Under the pieces are notes generated by a model. That model did no database searches, was not told where the DNA came from, and worked only from the letters and a program-made list of their open reading frames with translations. This document shows positions 56,041-64,000 of a stretch of DNA of 64,000 bases, one piece after another. A program made the position numbers and the translations under genes. Positions within the stretch are counted from its first letter, which is position 1, and each line of letters opens with the position of its first letter. The DNA comes from Thermoplasmata archaeon (lineage in GTDB: Archaea; Thermoplasmatota; Thermoplasmata; Thermoplasmatales; Thermoplasmataceae), in NCBI GenBank assembly GCA_021817455.1, contig JAKAUW010000080.1, forward strand, positions 1 to 64,000, in the 5' to 3' direction.

Positions 56041-56475
56041 ATGAAATTCCTTGTCGCATTCGACAATTCGGATGGCGCTAAGAAAGCCCTCAAATTTGCT
56101 ATGAAGTTTAAAGGTATATCGGATGAGTACATAATTTGCTACATTTCGCCCCTGGTAATGGGCGCTGGGCCCAATTTTGATGCATACGTGCCACCTTCCC
56201 TTTATAAGAAAAGCGACGAAACCTCTGATGTAGTACTTAATGCTGCCAAGGAGTTAATAGAAAAGGAGAACGTAAATGCCACTTTCTTGAAACTCGATGC
56301 CCCTGGTGAGCAGATAGCCCGGGCTATGGCAAATCAGGCTAAGGAAAGGGGGGTCGATATTATAATAACGGGAACTAGGAAGCTTTCTGGCTTCAGCAAA
56401 ATGCTCCTTGGATCAGTGAGTTCAGAAGTGGTAAAGCTCAGCACTGTTCCTGTTCTAGTTGTTCCTCCGGAATAA
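56041..56475 (+). CDS. Universal stress protein (UspA family)
   Basis: 144 residues from the ATG at 56041; TTATAAATT at 56011-56019 makes this a leaderless start rather than the TTG at 56035. The fold begins MKFLVAFDNSDGAKKALKFA, and the nucleotide-binding loop is IITGTRKLSGFSKMLLGSVS near residues 113-132. USP proteins bind ATP or AMP and respond to stress. Confidence 0.9.
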   Translation: MKFLVAFDNSDGAKKALKFAMKFKGISDEYIICYISPLVMGAGPNFDAYVPPSLYKKSDETSDVVLNAAKELIEKENVNATFLKLDAPGEQIARAMANQAKERGVDIIITGTRKLSGFSKMLLGSVSSEVVKLSTVPVLVVPPE

Positions 56476-56516
56476 CTGGCAAGATTTTTATAAGGACTAC
56501 GCATTTCTGGACACCT

Positions 56517-56756
56517 ATGGGAAGCATAAGACCATCGAACATCAAGAGAATCGCAATTGAACTGGTTGAAAATAATCAGGGGACATTCAACGTGAACTTT
56601 GGAAAGAACAGGGAAATACTGAAAACCTCCCTTTCAGGTATCTCAAAGAAGACGCTTAACCTCATCGCAGGATATGTTACAAGATATGTGTTGAAGAAAC
56701 AGTCCAGGCTCAAGAAAGAGATCGAGGACGGCACTGTGACCCCTCCAGCCGCCTAA
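56517..56756 (+). CDS. rps17e: Small ribosomal subunit protein S17e
   Basis: 79 residues. The archaeal eS17 pattern is clear: MGSIRPSNIKRIAIELVE at the start, then SKKTLNLIAGYVTRYV. TTTTTATAAGG (56484-56494) is 26 bases before the start, so the message is leaderless. Confidence 0.95.
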   Translation: MGSIRPSNIKRIAIELVENNQGTFNVNFGKNREILKTSLSGISKKTLNLIAGYVTRYVLKKQSRLKKEIEDGTVTPPAA

Positions 56757-56801
56757 TTTTTACCTTTTTCAGCAACAAACATATTATCAATTCAAGGCAT
56801 C

Positions 56802-57983
56802 ATGCATAGTGATTTCATGAGAAAGGTCTATGTCATTGCTGCCAAGAGGACTCCCATTGGAAAATTCGGAAAGTCACTTTCAACACTAAGTGCACCTCAG
56901 CTTGGTGCCCACGTTATCAGGCAATTAGTTCAGGAGATTCAACTCCCGGCGCAGTCAGTTGAGGAAGTAATAATGGGAAATGTTATCCAGGCAGGTGTGG
57001 GCCAGAACCCTGCAGGACAGGCATCGACCCTGGCTGGGCTTCCCGATGATGTTGTAAAGTACACGGTAAATACTGTGTGCGCTTCTGGCATGCTGGCCGT
57101 AGAAAACGCATCAAGGGAAATAATGCTTGGAGAGCGAAATCTGATCATAGCCGGAGGAATGGAATGCATGAGCAACACCCCCCTGCTCATGCCTTCAACA
57201 GCAAGGTGGGGTGTACGACAGTTACTAGACAAAGAGCTGAAAATGCAGGATTCAATGCTTACTGATGGGCTCATAGACGCATTTTACCACGAGCACATGG
57301 GCTATTCCGCTGAAGCTTCTGGCCGCAAATTCGGGATCACGAGGAAGGAAGCGGATCAATTTTCTGTCAGAAGCCAGGAACTGGCTTTCAGAGCATGGGA
57401 AACGGGCGAATTCAGGGATGAAGTAATCCCCATTAAGGAACTTTCAAAAGATGAAGGTATCAGGACCACAAGCATAGAAGCGCTTGGTGCCCTTCGTTCA
57501 GCATTCGCTGAGAACGGAATACTCACTGCAGGAAATTCTTCCCAGCTAAGTGATGGGGCATCTGCCCTAGTTCTCGCATCAGAAAAGGCGGTTAACGACT
57601 TTTCACTGAAACCAATAGCAGAAATCACAGGGTTCCAGGCTGCTTCACTTTCACCAAAGGATTTTGTGGAGGCACCCATCCCAGCAACAAGGAAACTCCT
57701 GGACCGGCTTGGAAAACCAATCGGTTATTTTGATTTAGTTGAGCATAACGAGGCATTTTCGGTTGCTTCACTGATTGTCCAGAGAGAACTAGGCATTGAT
57801 GATTCGAAATTCAATGTCAATGGTGGCGCAATAGCAATCGGCCATCCGCTGGGTAACTCTGGTTCCAGGATCATGGTTACCCTTATCAACGCCCTTAGAC
57901 ACAGGAAAATGGAACACGGCCTTGCTACCATTTGCCATGGTGGTGGTGGAGGCCACAGTATATCACTGGAGATGGTATATTGA
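56802..57983 (+). CDS. Acetyl-CoA C-acetyltransferase (thiolase)
   Basis: 393 residues (an ATG at 56817 would remove five). The acyl-accepting Cys is C93 in NTVCASGMLAVENA, the base His is in GGAIAIGHPLGNSG, and the second Cys is in TICHGGGGGHS. It makes or cleaves acetoacetyl-CoA and leads an operon with 3-hydroxyacyl-CoA dehydrogenase and enoyl-CoA hydratase. The upstream TATA-like CATATTATC fits a leaderless start. Confidence 0.92.
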   Translation: MHSDFMRKVYVIAAKRTPIGKFGKSLSTLSAPQLGAHVIRQLVQEIQLPAQSVEEVIMGNVIQAGVGQNPAGQASTLAGLPDDVVKYTVNTVCASGMLAVENASREIMLGERNLIIAGGMECMSNTPLLMPSTARWGVRQLLDKELKMQDSMLTDGLIDAFYHEHMGYSAEASGRKFGITRKEADQFSVRSQELAFRAWETGEFRDEVIPIKELSKDEGIRTTSIEALGALRSAFAENGILTAGNSSQLSDGASALVLASEKAVNDFSLKPIAEITGFQAASLSPKDFVEAPIPATRKLLDRLGKPIGYFDLVEHNEAFSVASLIVQRELGIDDSKFNVNGGAIAIGHPLGNSGSRIMVTLINALRHRKMEHGLATICHGGGGGHSISLEMVY

Positions 57984-58816
57984 ATGTAACTGTCATAGGC
58001 GCAGGCACAATGGGCAGGGGCATTGCCCAGGTCTTTGCACAGGTTGGCAATGAAGTGGTTCTTACTGATGTTTACCAGAAGGCATTAGAAACCGCCGCTA
58101 ATGAAATCCAGAAGTCTCTGGGCAAACTCCACTCCAAGGGTGCCATCACAGAAGCACCTGAACTGGTCTATGGCAGGATAAAATTCACGGAAGATCTCTC
58201 GCTGGGAAGAGATGCAGACATTTTCATAGAAGCAGTTCTTGAGAAGCTAGAAATTAAGGAAGCGCTATACAAGCAGCTCAACGAGATCGCAGGTGAAAAC
58301 TCCATCATCGCAAGCAACACATCATCCATTTCAATTAACGCCCTCTCTGCCGCAATCAAAAAGCCCGAGAATTTCCTGGGCCTTCATTTCTTCAACCCCG
58401 TCCCCATCATGAAACTGGTTGAAATAATCAAAGGAGTCAGAACTAGCGCATCAGTGGTCGAAAAAGCCATAGAAATCACAAGGCAGCTAGGCAAGGAACC
58501 CGTTACTTCACAGGACTTCCCAGGATTCATCTCAAACAGAATACTCATGCCCCTCATAAGAGAGGCAATCCTTGCCCTTGAGGAGGGTGTATCTTCCAGA
58601 GAAGATATTGATAAAACCCTGAAGCTGGGGATGAATCATCCCATGGGGCCGCTGGAGCTTGCGGACTTCATAGGTCTAGATGTGGTTCAAGATATCATGG
58701 CTGTTCTCTACGAAGAATTTGGCGATCCAAGATTCAAGCCTCCAGTTACGCTGAGGAACCTTGTCAATGCAAGAAAACTCGGAAGGAAATCCGGGGAAGG
58801 CTTTTACAAATATTGA
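57980..58816 (+). CDS. 3-hydroxyacyl-CoA dehydrogenase
   Basis: 278 residues from a TTG at 57980 that overlaps the thiolase stop codon. The NAD-binding motif is VTVIGAGTMGRGIAQVFA at residues 3-20. The catalytic His/Glu region is LGLHFFNPVPIMKLVEII, and the C-terminal domain ends ARKLGRKSGEGFYKY. It is the 3-hydroxybutyryl-CoA dehydrogenase type. The longer frame begins in the thiolase gene and encodes no family-like residues. Confidence 0.93.
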   Translation: MNVTVIGAGTMGRGIAQVFAQVGNEVVLTDVYQKALETAANEIQKSLGKLHSKGAITEAPELVYGRIKFTEDLSLGRDADIFIEAVLEKLEIKEALYKQLNEIAGENSIIASNTSSISINALSAAIKKPENFLGLHFFNPVPIMKLVEIIKGVRTSASVVEKAIEITRQLGKEPVTSQDFPGFISNRILMPLIREAILALEEGVSSREDIDKTLKLGMNHPMGPLELADFIGLDVVQDIMAVLYEEFGDPRFKPPVTLRNLVNARKLGRKSGEGFYKY

Positions 58817-58828
58817 GGAGTGGAAAAA

Positions 58829-59575
58829 ATGGAATATGAAAACATACTGGTAAGTGACCGAGAAAAGGTAAGAATAGTAACTCTGAACAGGAAATCTCCG
58901 CTGAATCCGTTGGATATGGATACACTGAGGGAGATAAAAGATGCAGTCCTTAATTCTGAAAACAGGGTAATATTGCTACATGGCGCCAACAGGGCATTTT
59001 CGGCTGGTGCAGACATCAACAATTTCATGAAGCTGACCAACGACACGGCCGGTATTTTCGCAAAGGAAGGGCATGACATCATGAATGCCCTTTCCAGTTA
59101 CCCCAGGCCAGTGATTGCGGCAATCCATGGGTACTGCCTGGGCGGCGGATTTGAGCTCGCTCTCGCATGTGACATCAGGGTGGCACATCCGGATACAACG
59201 TTCGGGCTTCCTGAAGTAAACTTGGGCATACTTCCAGGATTCGGAGGTACGCAGAGGCTGAGACACATAGTAGGAGAAACTCTTGCATTTGGCCTCATCT
59301 CTACAGGAAAGAGATACAAGGCCAGCGAAGCTTTCACCTATGGACTTCTGAATGAAGTTTCTGAGAACTATCTTGAAGTTGCAATGAAACTTGCAGAGGA
59401 ACTATCGAAGAAACCCAAGGAATCTTTGAGGTTGATCAAGCATCTGGTCAGAAATGCACCGGATGACATGTTTGAAGAGGAGATTGACGCCTTCGGGGAA
59501 GTATTTGCATATCCTGACCGGGAAGAAGGAGTCAAGGCATTCCTAGAGAAAAGGGAAGCAAACTTCCAGGATTAA
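58829..59575 (+). CDS. Enoyl-CoA hydratase (crotonase)
   Basis: 248 residues from the ATG at 58829, preceded by GAGGAG at 58815-58820. The oxyanion-hole segment AFSAGADINNF and the two catalytic glutamates, in GGGFELALACDI and FGLPEVNLG, are present. With thiolase and the dehydrogenase it allows conversion between acetyl-CoA and crotonyl-CoA, in either direction. Confidence 0.92.
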   Translation: MEYENILVSDREKVRIVTLNRKSPLNPLDMDTLREIKDAVLNSENRVILLHGANRAFSAGADINNFMKLTNDTAGIFAKEGHDIMNALSSYPRPVIAAIHGYCLGGGFELALACDIRVAHPDTTFGLPEVNLGILPGFGGTQRLRHIVGETLAFGLISTGKRYKASEAFTYGLLNEVSENYLEVAMKLAEELSKKPKESLRLIKHLVRNAPDDMFEEEIDAFGEVFAYPDREEGVKAFLEKREANFQD

Positions 59576-59763
59576 GTTCAAATCGCAACCTCATCAGTTA
59601 TTTTTTAAGGTTTTTTCTCATTTTCATAATAATGTTCACTTTCCCTGCACATCTTAAAGCTTTTATTCCATAATTTTTTAGGACATGAGGGAGGATCAAA
59701 ACCCTTAGATATGAGGGAAAGTGCCCTTCACAGATGGTTTTGATTTACTAAAAATAAAAATAC

Positions 59764-59802
59764 TTAAATATAGACATGTCGTTAAAGAGATGACAATTGT
59801 CA
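59764..59802 (+). promoter_or_regulatory. smc promoter with 12-bp palindrome
   Basis: TATA-like TTAAATATAG (59764-59773) is followed by the perfect palindrome TGACAATTGTCA (59791-59802) around the predicted transcription start, 14 bases before the smc ATG at 59816. The rest of the 240-bp gap 59576-59815 is AT-rich without recognised features. Confidence 0.45.
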
Positions 59803-59815
59803 GACAGGTTTAATC

Positions 59816-62800
59816 ATGCATCTGGAATCTCTGGAGCTGGATAATTTCAAATCGTTTGGAAACCGCAAGAAGATCATGTTCAAGAATGGCTTCACGGTTA
59901 TCAGCGGGCCCAACGGAAGCGGCAAGAGCAACATAGGAGACTCTCTCCTATTTGTCCTTGGAACAAGGTCATCAAAGACAGTAAGAGCCGACAGACTGGG
60001 TGATCTAGTCCACAAATCCTCCAATGAGAAAAAGAACAGGAATTACTGCAGCGTTACTGTTACGCTGGACAAGGATGACAATGATGCACCTGAAGACCAG
60101 AGAAAGATCGTTCTTAAAAGGGAACTGGTAGCTGATGCTGAAGGGTACAAGTCAAACTACTATCTCAACGGCGGAAGGGTCAGGCATACTGATGTTGCCA
60201 ATCTCCTGGATTCGCTTCACATTTACCTGGACTCCTACAGTTTTGTTCTTCAGGGAGATATCAATAACATCGTGAAGATGACTGGATTCGAACGCAGAAA
60301 ACTCCTGGAATCTATTTCAGGGATAGAAAGCTTTGATACCCAGATTGACAAGGCAAAAGTGGAAATTGACGCAATAAATGAAAACCTATCCCGGCTTGAA
60401 ATCCTCACTGAGGAAACCAGAAAGAGGAGAGATCAGTTGGAGGTAGAAAAGAAAAGCGCTGAACACTATCTGGAATTAACTGACAGGCTGGCAAACCTGA
60501 GAAAGACCCTTCTCAACCTTGAAATTGAAGGGCTTGGACGTGAACAGAGATCTTACACAGACAATCTGGATAAGCTAGAACTTGAGATCACATCCATAAA
60601 GTCTTCAATAACAGAATTGGAGGGGAAACTTGAGGAGAAAAAGGCCAGAGAGGCCGAACTTAAGCATAAGCTGGAAGTTTCCGGAAACTCTCAACTCAAT
60701 GAGATCAGGGAGCAGATCGACGGTAAGAGGGTAAGAATTGCAGAGCTGGGTGTAAGCATAGAAAACGCCAAGGATCGTGCGACAGAACTAAAGGAAGAGC
60801 TGGAACAGGGCATTGATGCAATCAAGAAGTCAAGAAAAAAAATTGAATGGCTGGAATCCAACAGGAATGAAAACGGCCAGACGCTGGATAAGATAAGGAA
60901 GGATATACAGGAAAAGGCAAATGAGCTGCGTATTCTCAAGGATAAATCCAGCAAGAGCAATACACAGATATTGGAAAGGCAGGAAAAAATCAGGGCGAAA
61001 GACCTGGAAATAAGGAACATAGGTTCAAAGATATCCGCCATCCAGGATTCAAAACAGATCAAGACATCAGAGAGGTCACAGATTATTTCCCAGCTTGGGA
61101 GCATAGAGGAAAGAAAGAAGGATCTTGAATTCAACATTAGAGACGCGCTGTGGAGACTCAAGGACATTGAAAAAGAAGTTGGGGGAAACAAGAGAAGCTA
61201 CGAGGACCTCAATGTAAGATATTATAAGCTGAAGAACAGACTGGACGAACTTAGGAAACGCAAAGACCAGATACAACAGGAACTGAACAGGATAGGGAGA
61301 GAGCATGCCCAGCTCCAGGCAACAACCGCCACAAAGTCAGGAATCCAGAACAGGGCACTGACAACGGTGATGAATGCAAGAAACAGGAACAGCATTAGTG
61401 GAATCCACGGCACAATAAGGGAACTTATCAATTTTGACGATGAATTCAGGTCAGCGATAGAAGCCTCTGCAGGTTCAAGGCTGAACTCTGTTGTGGTTGA
61501 GGATGATGAGGTTGCAGAGGAGTGCCTGGAACTCCTGAAGGCCGAAAAATCAGGAAAACTTACATTTCTGCCAATTAACAAGGTGCTTCCAGGCAGACCC
61601 AGGGGAAAGGCAATTACAGTTCACCAATCTGAGGGCTCAAGAGGCTATGTATTTGAGAAAGTATCCTTTGATCAGAAATACCAGGGGATAATATGGTACG
61701 CTTTCCAGGACACTGTCATTGTCCAGGATGTAAAGACTGCAAGGAGATACATGGTTGGGGTACGGCTCGTTACCATGGATGGGGACATTTTCGAGGCAAG
61801 CGGAGCCATAACCGGTGGTTACATGGACAAGACCCGGTCTGCAGCCGATATTGAGCAAAAGATGGGAAAACTGTCCACAGAAATGAGGGGGCTTTCCCTC
61901 GAACTTGAGGCACTCGATTCTGAGATCAATGCATTGGAGTCTGAATTCGAGACAGTATCCCAGCAACTAAGGGAAACCTCTAGAGATGAGGGCTCAAGAC
62001 AGACTGAACTCCAGCAGTACAGAAAGATTTCAGAAGAAGGCAAAGGGCAGATTGACCAGTTCAATGCAATCATAGAGAAACTCACGCAGGATCTTAAGAC
62101 TTCAGAAGAAGAAATAAGGCATATCGAACGCGAAATAAAGGAACTGCAGGATAAATCAGAAGCCATTGACAGTGAAAAGAACAGGCTTTTCGAGGAGATA
62201 AGGGAACTCTCGCCGAAATATGCTGAACGGGAATCTGCGCTTGAGGAAAACATTTCAGGATTGAGGGAGAAAGAGACAGAATTCTCCTCGGAACTGAGCA
62301 GGATCAAGGCCGACATAGACAACCTCAATGAGAGAATTCAGGAACTGGAATCAAAGAATGGCGAAATAACTTCAGACATATCCAAGCTTCAGGAACAGAA
62401 GAAATCTTCAGAAATAGAATTGAAGGTGGAGAACGAGGAACTTTCTAAACTCCGGGCAGTGGAGGCAGAGATATCAGAAAAATCCAGGGAGATCGTGGAA
62501 GCGCTCAACAGCAATGAGAACGAGATGAGGAAGACAGAGGAGCGCATAGAGATCAACAATTCAAATATTTCAGCAAAAAGGGAAATTATACTCTCGCTGC
62601 AGATCAAGATTGAAAATATTGAGGCCAAGATTGGGGAGGTCAGGCTAGAGATGGATGCAGTTGGAGGCAAAATCCTGGAAGACAGGAAATCTTCACCGGA
62701 GATCAAGAGGGAAATTGAGGGATGCAACATTTCCATTGCAGAGCTTGGCCCTGTAAACCAGAGAGCCATCGAGGATTACGGAATCGTATCAAAGGACCTG

Positions 62801-63358
62801 GAGGCACTCATATCTGAAGTTAGGAACCTCAATTCCGAGAAGGCGGGCCTGGAAGCCCTCACAGCCAAACTAAACGATCTGAAAACACGCGCATTCATGG
62901 AGATGTACCATGCCATCAATGACAACATGAAGATCATCTACAGGGAGATTTCAGGAGGCGGAGAGGCGCTTCTCGAGATGTCAGATGAAAGTGATCCCCT
63001 TAATTCCGAAGTGCATATCAGAGCAAGGCCAAAAGGCACGAACTTCTCGAAGATCGAAGCCTTGAGCGGTGGGGAAAAGAGCCTCACAGCACTTTCTTTT
63101 ATACTGGCCGTGCAGAGAATAAACCCATCTCCTATTTATTATCTTGACGAGGTGGACATGTTCCTTGATGGTTCCAACGCTGAGAGGGTGGGCAAGATGT
63201 TCAGGTCCAACTCCAACACATCCCAGGTGTTTGCTGTTTCATTGAGGAAGGCCATGCTAAAGTATGCAGACAATGTCATCGGGGTTACGAGCTTTGACCA
63301 GGAGAATACGGAGGTATTCGAGAAGTATGTGGGCAGTGACCAGGAGGCACTAACATGA
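59816..63358 (+). CDS. smc: Chromosome segregation ATPase SMC
   Basis: 1180 residues, full length. Walker A ISGPNGSGKSN (residues 29-39); coiled coil to about residue 500; hinge domain (about 510-670, with SGIHGTIREL and GAITGGYMDK); second coiled coil; signature LSGGEKSLTALSF (about 1080); Walker B PIYYLDEVDMFLD (about 1105). With ScpA it organises and segregates the chromosome. The stop overlaps the next start (ATGA). Confidence 0.97.
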   Translation: MHLESLELDNFKSFGNRKKIMFKNGFTVISGPNGSGKSNIGDSLLFVLGTRSSKTVRADRLGDLVHKSSNEKKNRNYCSVTVTLDKDDNDAPEDQRKIVLKRELVADAEGYKSNYYLNGGRVRHTDVANLLDSLHIYLDSYSFVLQGDINNIVKMTGFERRKLLESISGIESFDTQIDKAKVEIDAINENLSRLEILTEETRKRRDQLEVEKKSAEHYLELTDRLANLRKTLLNLEIEGLGREQRSYTDNLDKLELEITSIKSSITELEGKLEEKKAREAELKHKLEVSGNSQLNEIREQIDGKRVRIAELGVSIENAKDRATELKEELEQGIDAIKKSRKKIEWLESNRNENGQTLDKIRKDIQEKANELRILKDKSSKSNTQILERQEKIRAKDLEIRNIGSKISAIQDSKQIKTSERSQIISQLGSIEERKKDLEFNIRDALWRLKDIEKEVGGNKRSYEDLNVRYYKLKNRLDELRKRKDQIQQELNRIGREHAQLQATTATKSGIQNRALTTVMNARNRNSISGIHGTIRELINFDDEFRSAIEASAGSRLNSVVVEDDEVAEECLELLKAEKSGKLTFLPINKVLPGRPRGKAITVHQSEGSRGYVFEKVSFDQKYQGIIWYAFQDTVIVQDVKTARRYMVGVRLVTMDGDIFEASGAITGGYMDKTRSAADIEQKMGKLSTEMRGLSLELEALDSEINALESEFETVSQQLRETSRDEGSRQTELQQYRKISEEGKGQIDQFNAIIEKLTQDLKTSEEEIRHIEREIKELQDKSEAIDSEKNRLFEEIRELSPKYAERESALEENISGLREKETEFSSELSRIKADIDNLNERIQELESKNGEITSDISKLQEQKKSSEIELKVENEELSKLRAVEAEISEKSREIVEALNSNENEMRKTEERIEINNSNISAKREIILSLQIKIENIEAKIGEVRLEMDAVGGKILEDRKSSPEIKREIEGCNISIAELGPVNQRAIEDYGIVSKDLEALISEVRNLNSEKAGLEALTAKLNDLKTRAFMEMYHAINDNMKIIYREISGGGEALLEMSDESDPLNSEVHIRARPKGTNFSKIEALSGGEKSLTALSFILAVQRINPSPIYYLDEVDMFLDGSNAERVGKMFRSNSNTSQVFAVSLRKAMLKYADNVIGVTSFDQENTEVFEKYVGSDQEALT

Positions 63359-64000
63359 ACCAGGCAGAGGTAATGCAGAGCCTGGTTGTGCAGGGCACCC
63401 TCCTCGAGAGTGACACAAAGTACTATGTGGAACTCCTGAACCAGGATGTCTCCTCAGTGGAATACAAGGACCCGGTGGAAAGGACAGTAGCATCAGTATT
63501 CAAGATGTGCCTTGATGGTTCCATTGATCCATGGGACATTGATCTCAAAGCTTTTGCAAAAGTCTTATCAGAGATAGTGGATGAGAAATTCAGGGATTTT
63601 GGCGCGGCCGGATACCTCATATACCAGGCATGGAAGATACTCAATGTGAAGGCAGTAAATTCACTTCAGAAGAGGCTTGCATTTGAAAATGGGGAAGATA
63701 ACGGGGAATTTCCTGATGAAACAGTGCAATTCTACGAACCCATTGAACTTTCAGTGAAGGAGCCTGTGAAGCATCAGGAGAAGCGAAAGGTTTTCCTGGT
63801 TGAGCTATTGGACGCAATGCGCGATGCTTACCGTGTTGCGCCCCACCATGGGCAGAAGAAGGAAATACTCAGTGTCGAGCACACCGAAACAACAATAGAG
63901 GAGATTGTTTCCGGCATGCATGCTGAGGAACCCGAGGAGGAAATTAACAGTGTTTACCAGACACTTCTGCAGCATGGAATCGAAGGCTTCCTGGAGGAGT
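63355..64000 (+). CDS. scpA: Segregation and condensation protein ScpA (3' truncated by window)
   Basis: 215 complete codons are visible before the window ends. The sequence has the kleisin features FKMCLDGSIDPWDIDLKAFA and the second-half segment KVFLVELLDAM. ScpA bridges the two SMC heads. The ATG overlaps the smc stop, so the two are translated together. The winged-helix C-terminus lies outside the window. Confidence 0.9.
   Translation, partial: MNQAEVMQSLVVQGTLLESDTKYYVELLNQDVSSVEYKDPVERTVASVFKMCLDGSIDPWDIDLKAFAKVLSEIVDEKFRDFGAAGYLIYQAWKILNVKAVNSLQKRLAFENGEDNGEFPDETVQFYEPIELSVKEPVKHQEKRKVFLVELLDAMRDAYRVAPHHGQKKEILSVEHTETTIEEIVSGMHAEEPEEEINSVYQTLLQHGIEGFLEE

Noticed and set aside
57932-57979. 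N-terminal extension of the 3-hydroxyacyl-CoA dehydrogenase frame beginning MPWWWW
   Set aside because: It lies inside the thiolase gene in another frame. The family N-terminus begins exactly at the TTG at 57980.

Overview
The window is a contiguous piece of an archaeal chromosome, most probably from the order Thermoplasmatales (relatives of Thermoplasma, Ferroplasma, Cuniculiplasma). The evidence is gene content: archaeal information-processing genes (aIF5A, L10e, L40e, S10, S17e, EF-1alpha, EF-2, RpoL, Orc1/Cdc6, RqcH), a two-subunit 2-oxoacid:ferredoxin oxidoreductase, archaeal FBP aldolase/phosphatase, bifunctional PGI/PMI, a B-type haem-copper oxidase with a blue-copper protein, and a DnaK-DnaJ-GrpE set. 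Arginine is mostly AGG/AGA. Many genes have a TATA box about 25 nt upstream of the start codon, which implies leaderless mRNAs; genes inside operons more often show GGTGA- or GGAGG-type ribosome binding sites. The genus cannot be fixed from the sequence alone.

Layout. 1-3.9 kb: the end of a MoxR-DUF58-membrane protein operon, then an amidohydrolase. 3.9-6.4 kb: a small accessory island with a decayed IS5-like transposase, a bacterio-opsin-activator-type HTH regulator divergent from a small protein, and two 48-bp homologous blocks in opposite orientation at its edges, each 25 nt downstream of its own TATA box. 6.4-16.6 kb: aIF5A with agmatinase, a methyltransferase, L10e, a 53-aa AbrB-like regulator with a palindromic operator candidate, an MFS transporter, an AlaX-like protein without its zinc ligands, FolC, Orc1/Cdc6 and LysE. 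16.6-24.4 kb: 2-oxoacid:ferredoxin oxidoreductase, UPF0200 kinase, PurQ (no canonical start codon before its first beta strand), L40e, an M50 membrane protease and FBP aldolase/phosphatase.

24.4-32.5 kb is a respiratory island: a polytopic membrane Fe-S protein divergent from an operon for a small membrane subunit, oxidase subunits II and I, a blue copper protein, haem O synthase (CtaB), an unrecognised 488-aa membrane protein and a CPBP protease. 32.5-42.1 kb: a thioesterase, a degenerate hydrolase, a CoxG-like protein, RqcH, PGI/PMI, a 30-aa membrane microprotein, a LigB-family protein, EF-1alpha-S10 and EF-2. 42.3-47.6 kb: a complete sugar ABC importer followed by a debranching-type glucosidase. 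47.6-52.4 kb: threonine synthase, OsmC, a cysteine-free SQR-like flavoprotein with a DUF1641 partner, a potentially structured intergenic element, RpoL and Trm-G10. 52.4-56.8 kb: grpE-dnaK-dnaJ, a universal stress protein and S17e. 56.8-59.6 kb: a thiolase / 3-hydroxyacyl-CoA dehydrogenase / enoyl-CoA hydratase operon. 59.8-64 kb: smc overlapping a truncated scpA.

No rRNA, tRNA, CRISPR array or prophage was recognised. The best candidates for something undescribed are the paired 48-bp TATA-driven blocks, the 96-nt four-hairpin element at 50845-50940, the polytopic Fe-S protein and CQC-containing membrane protein of the oxidase island, and the PurQ start-codon anomaly.
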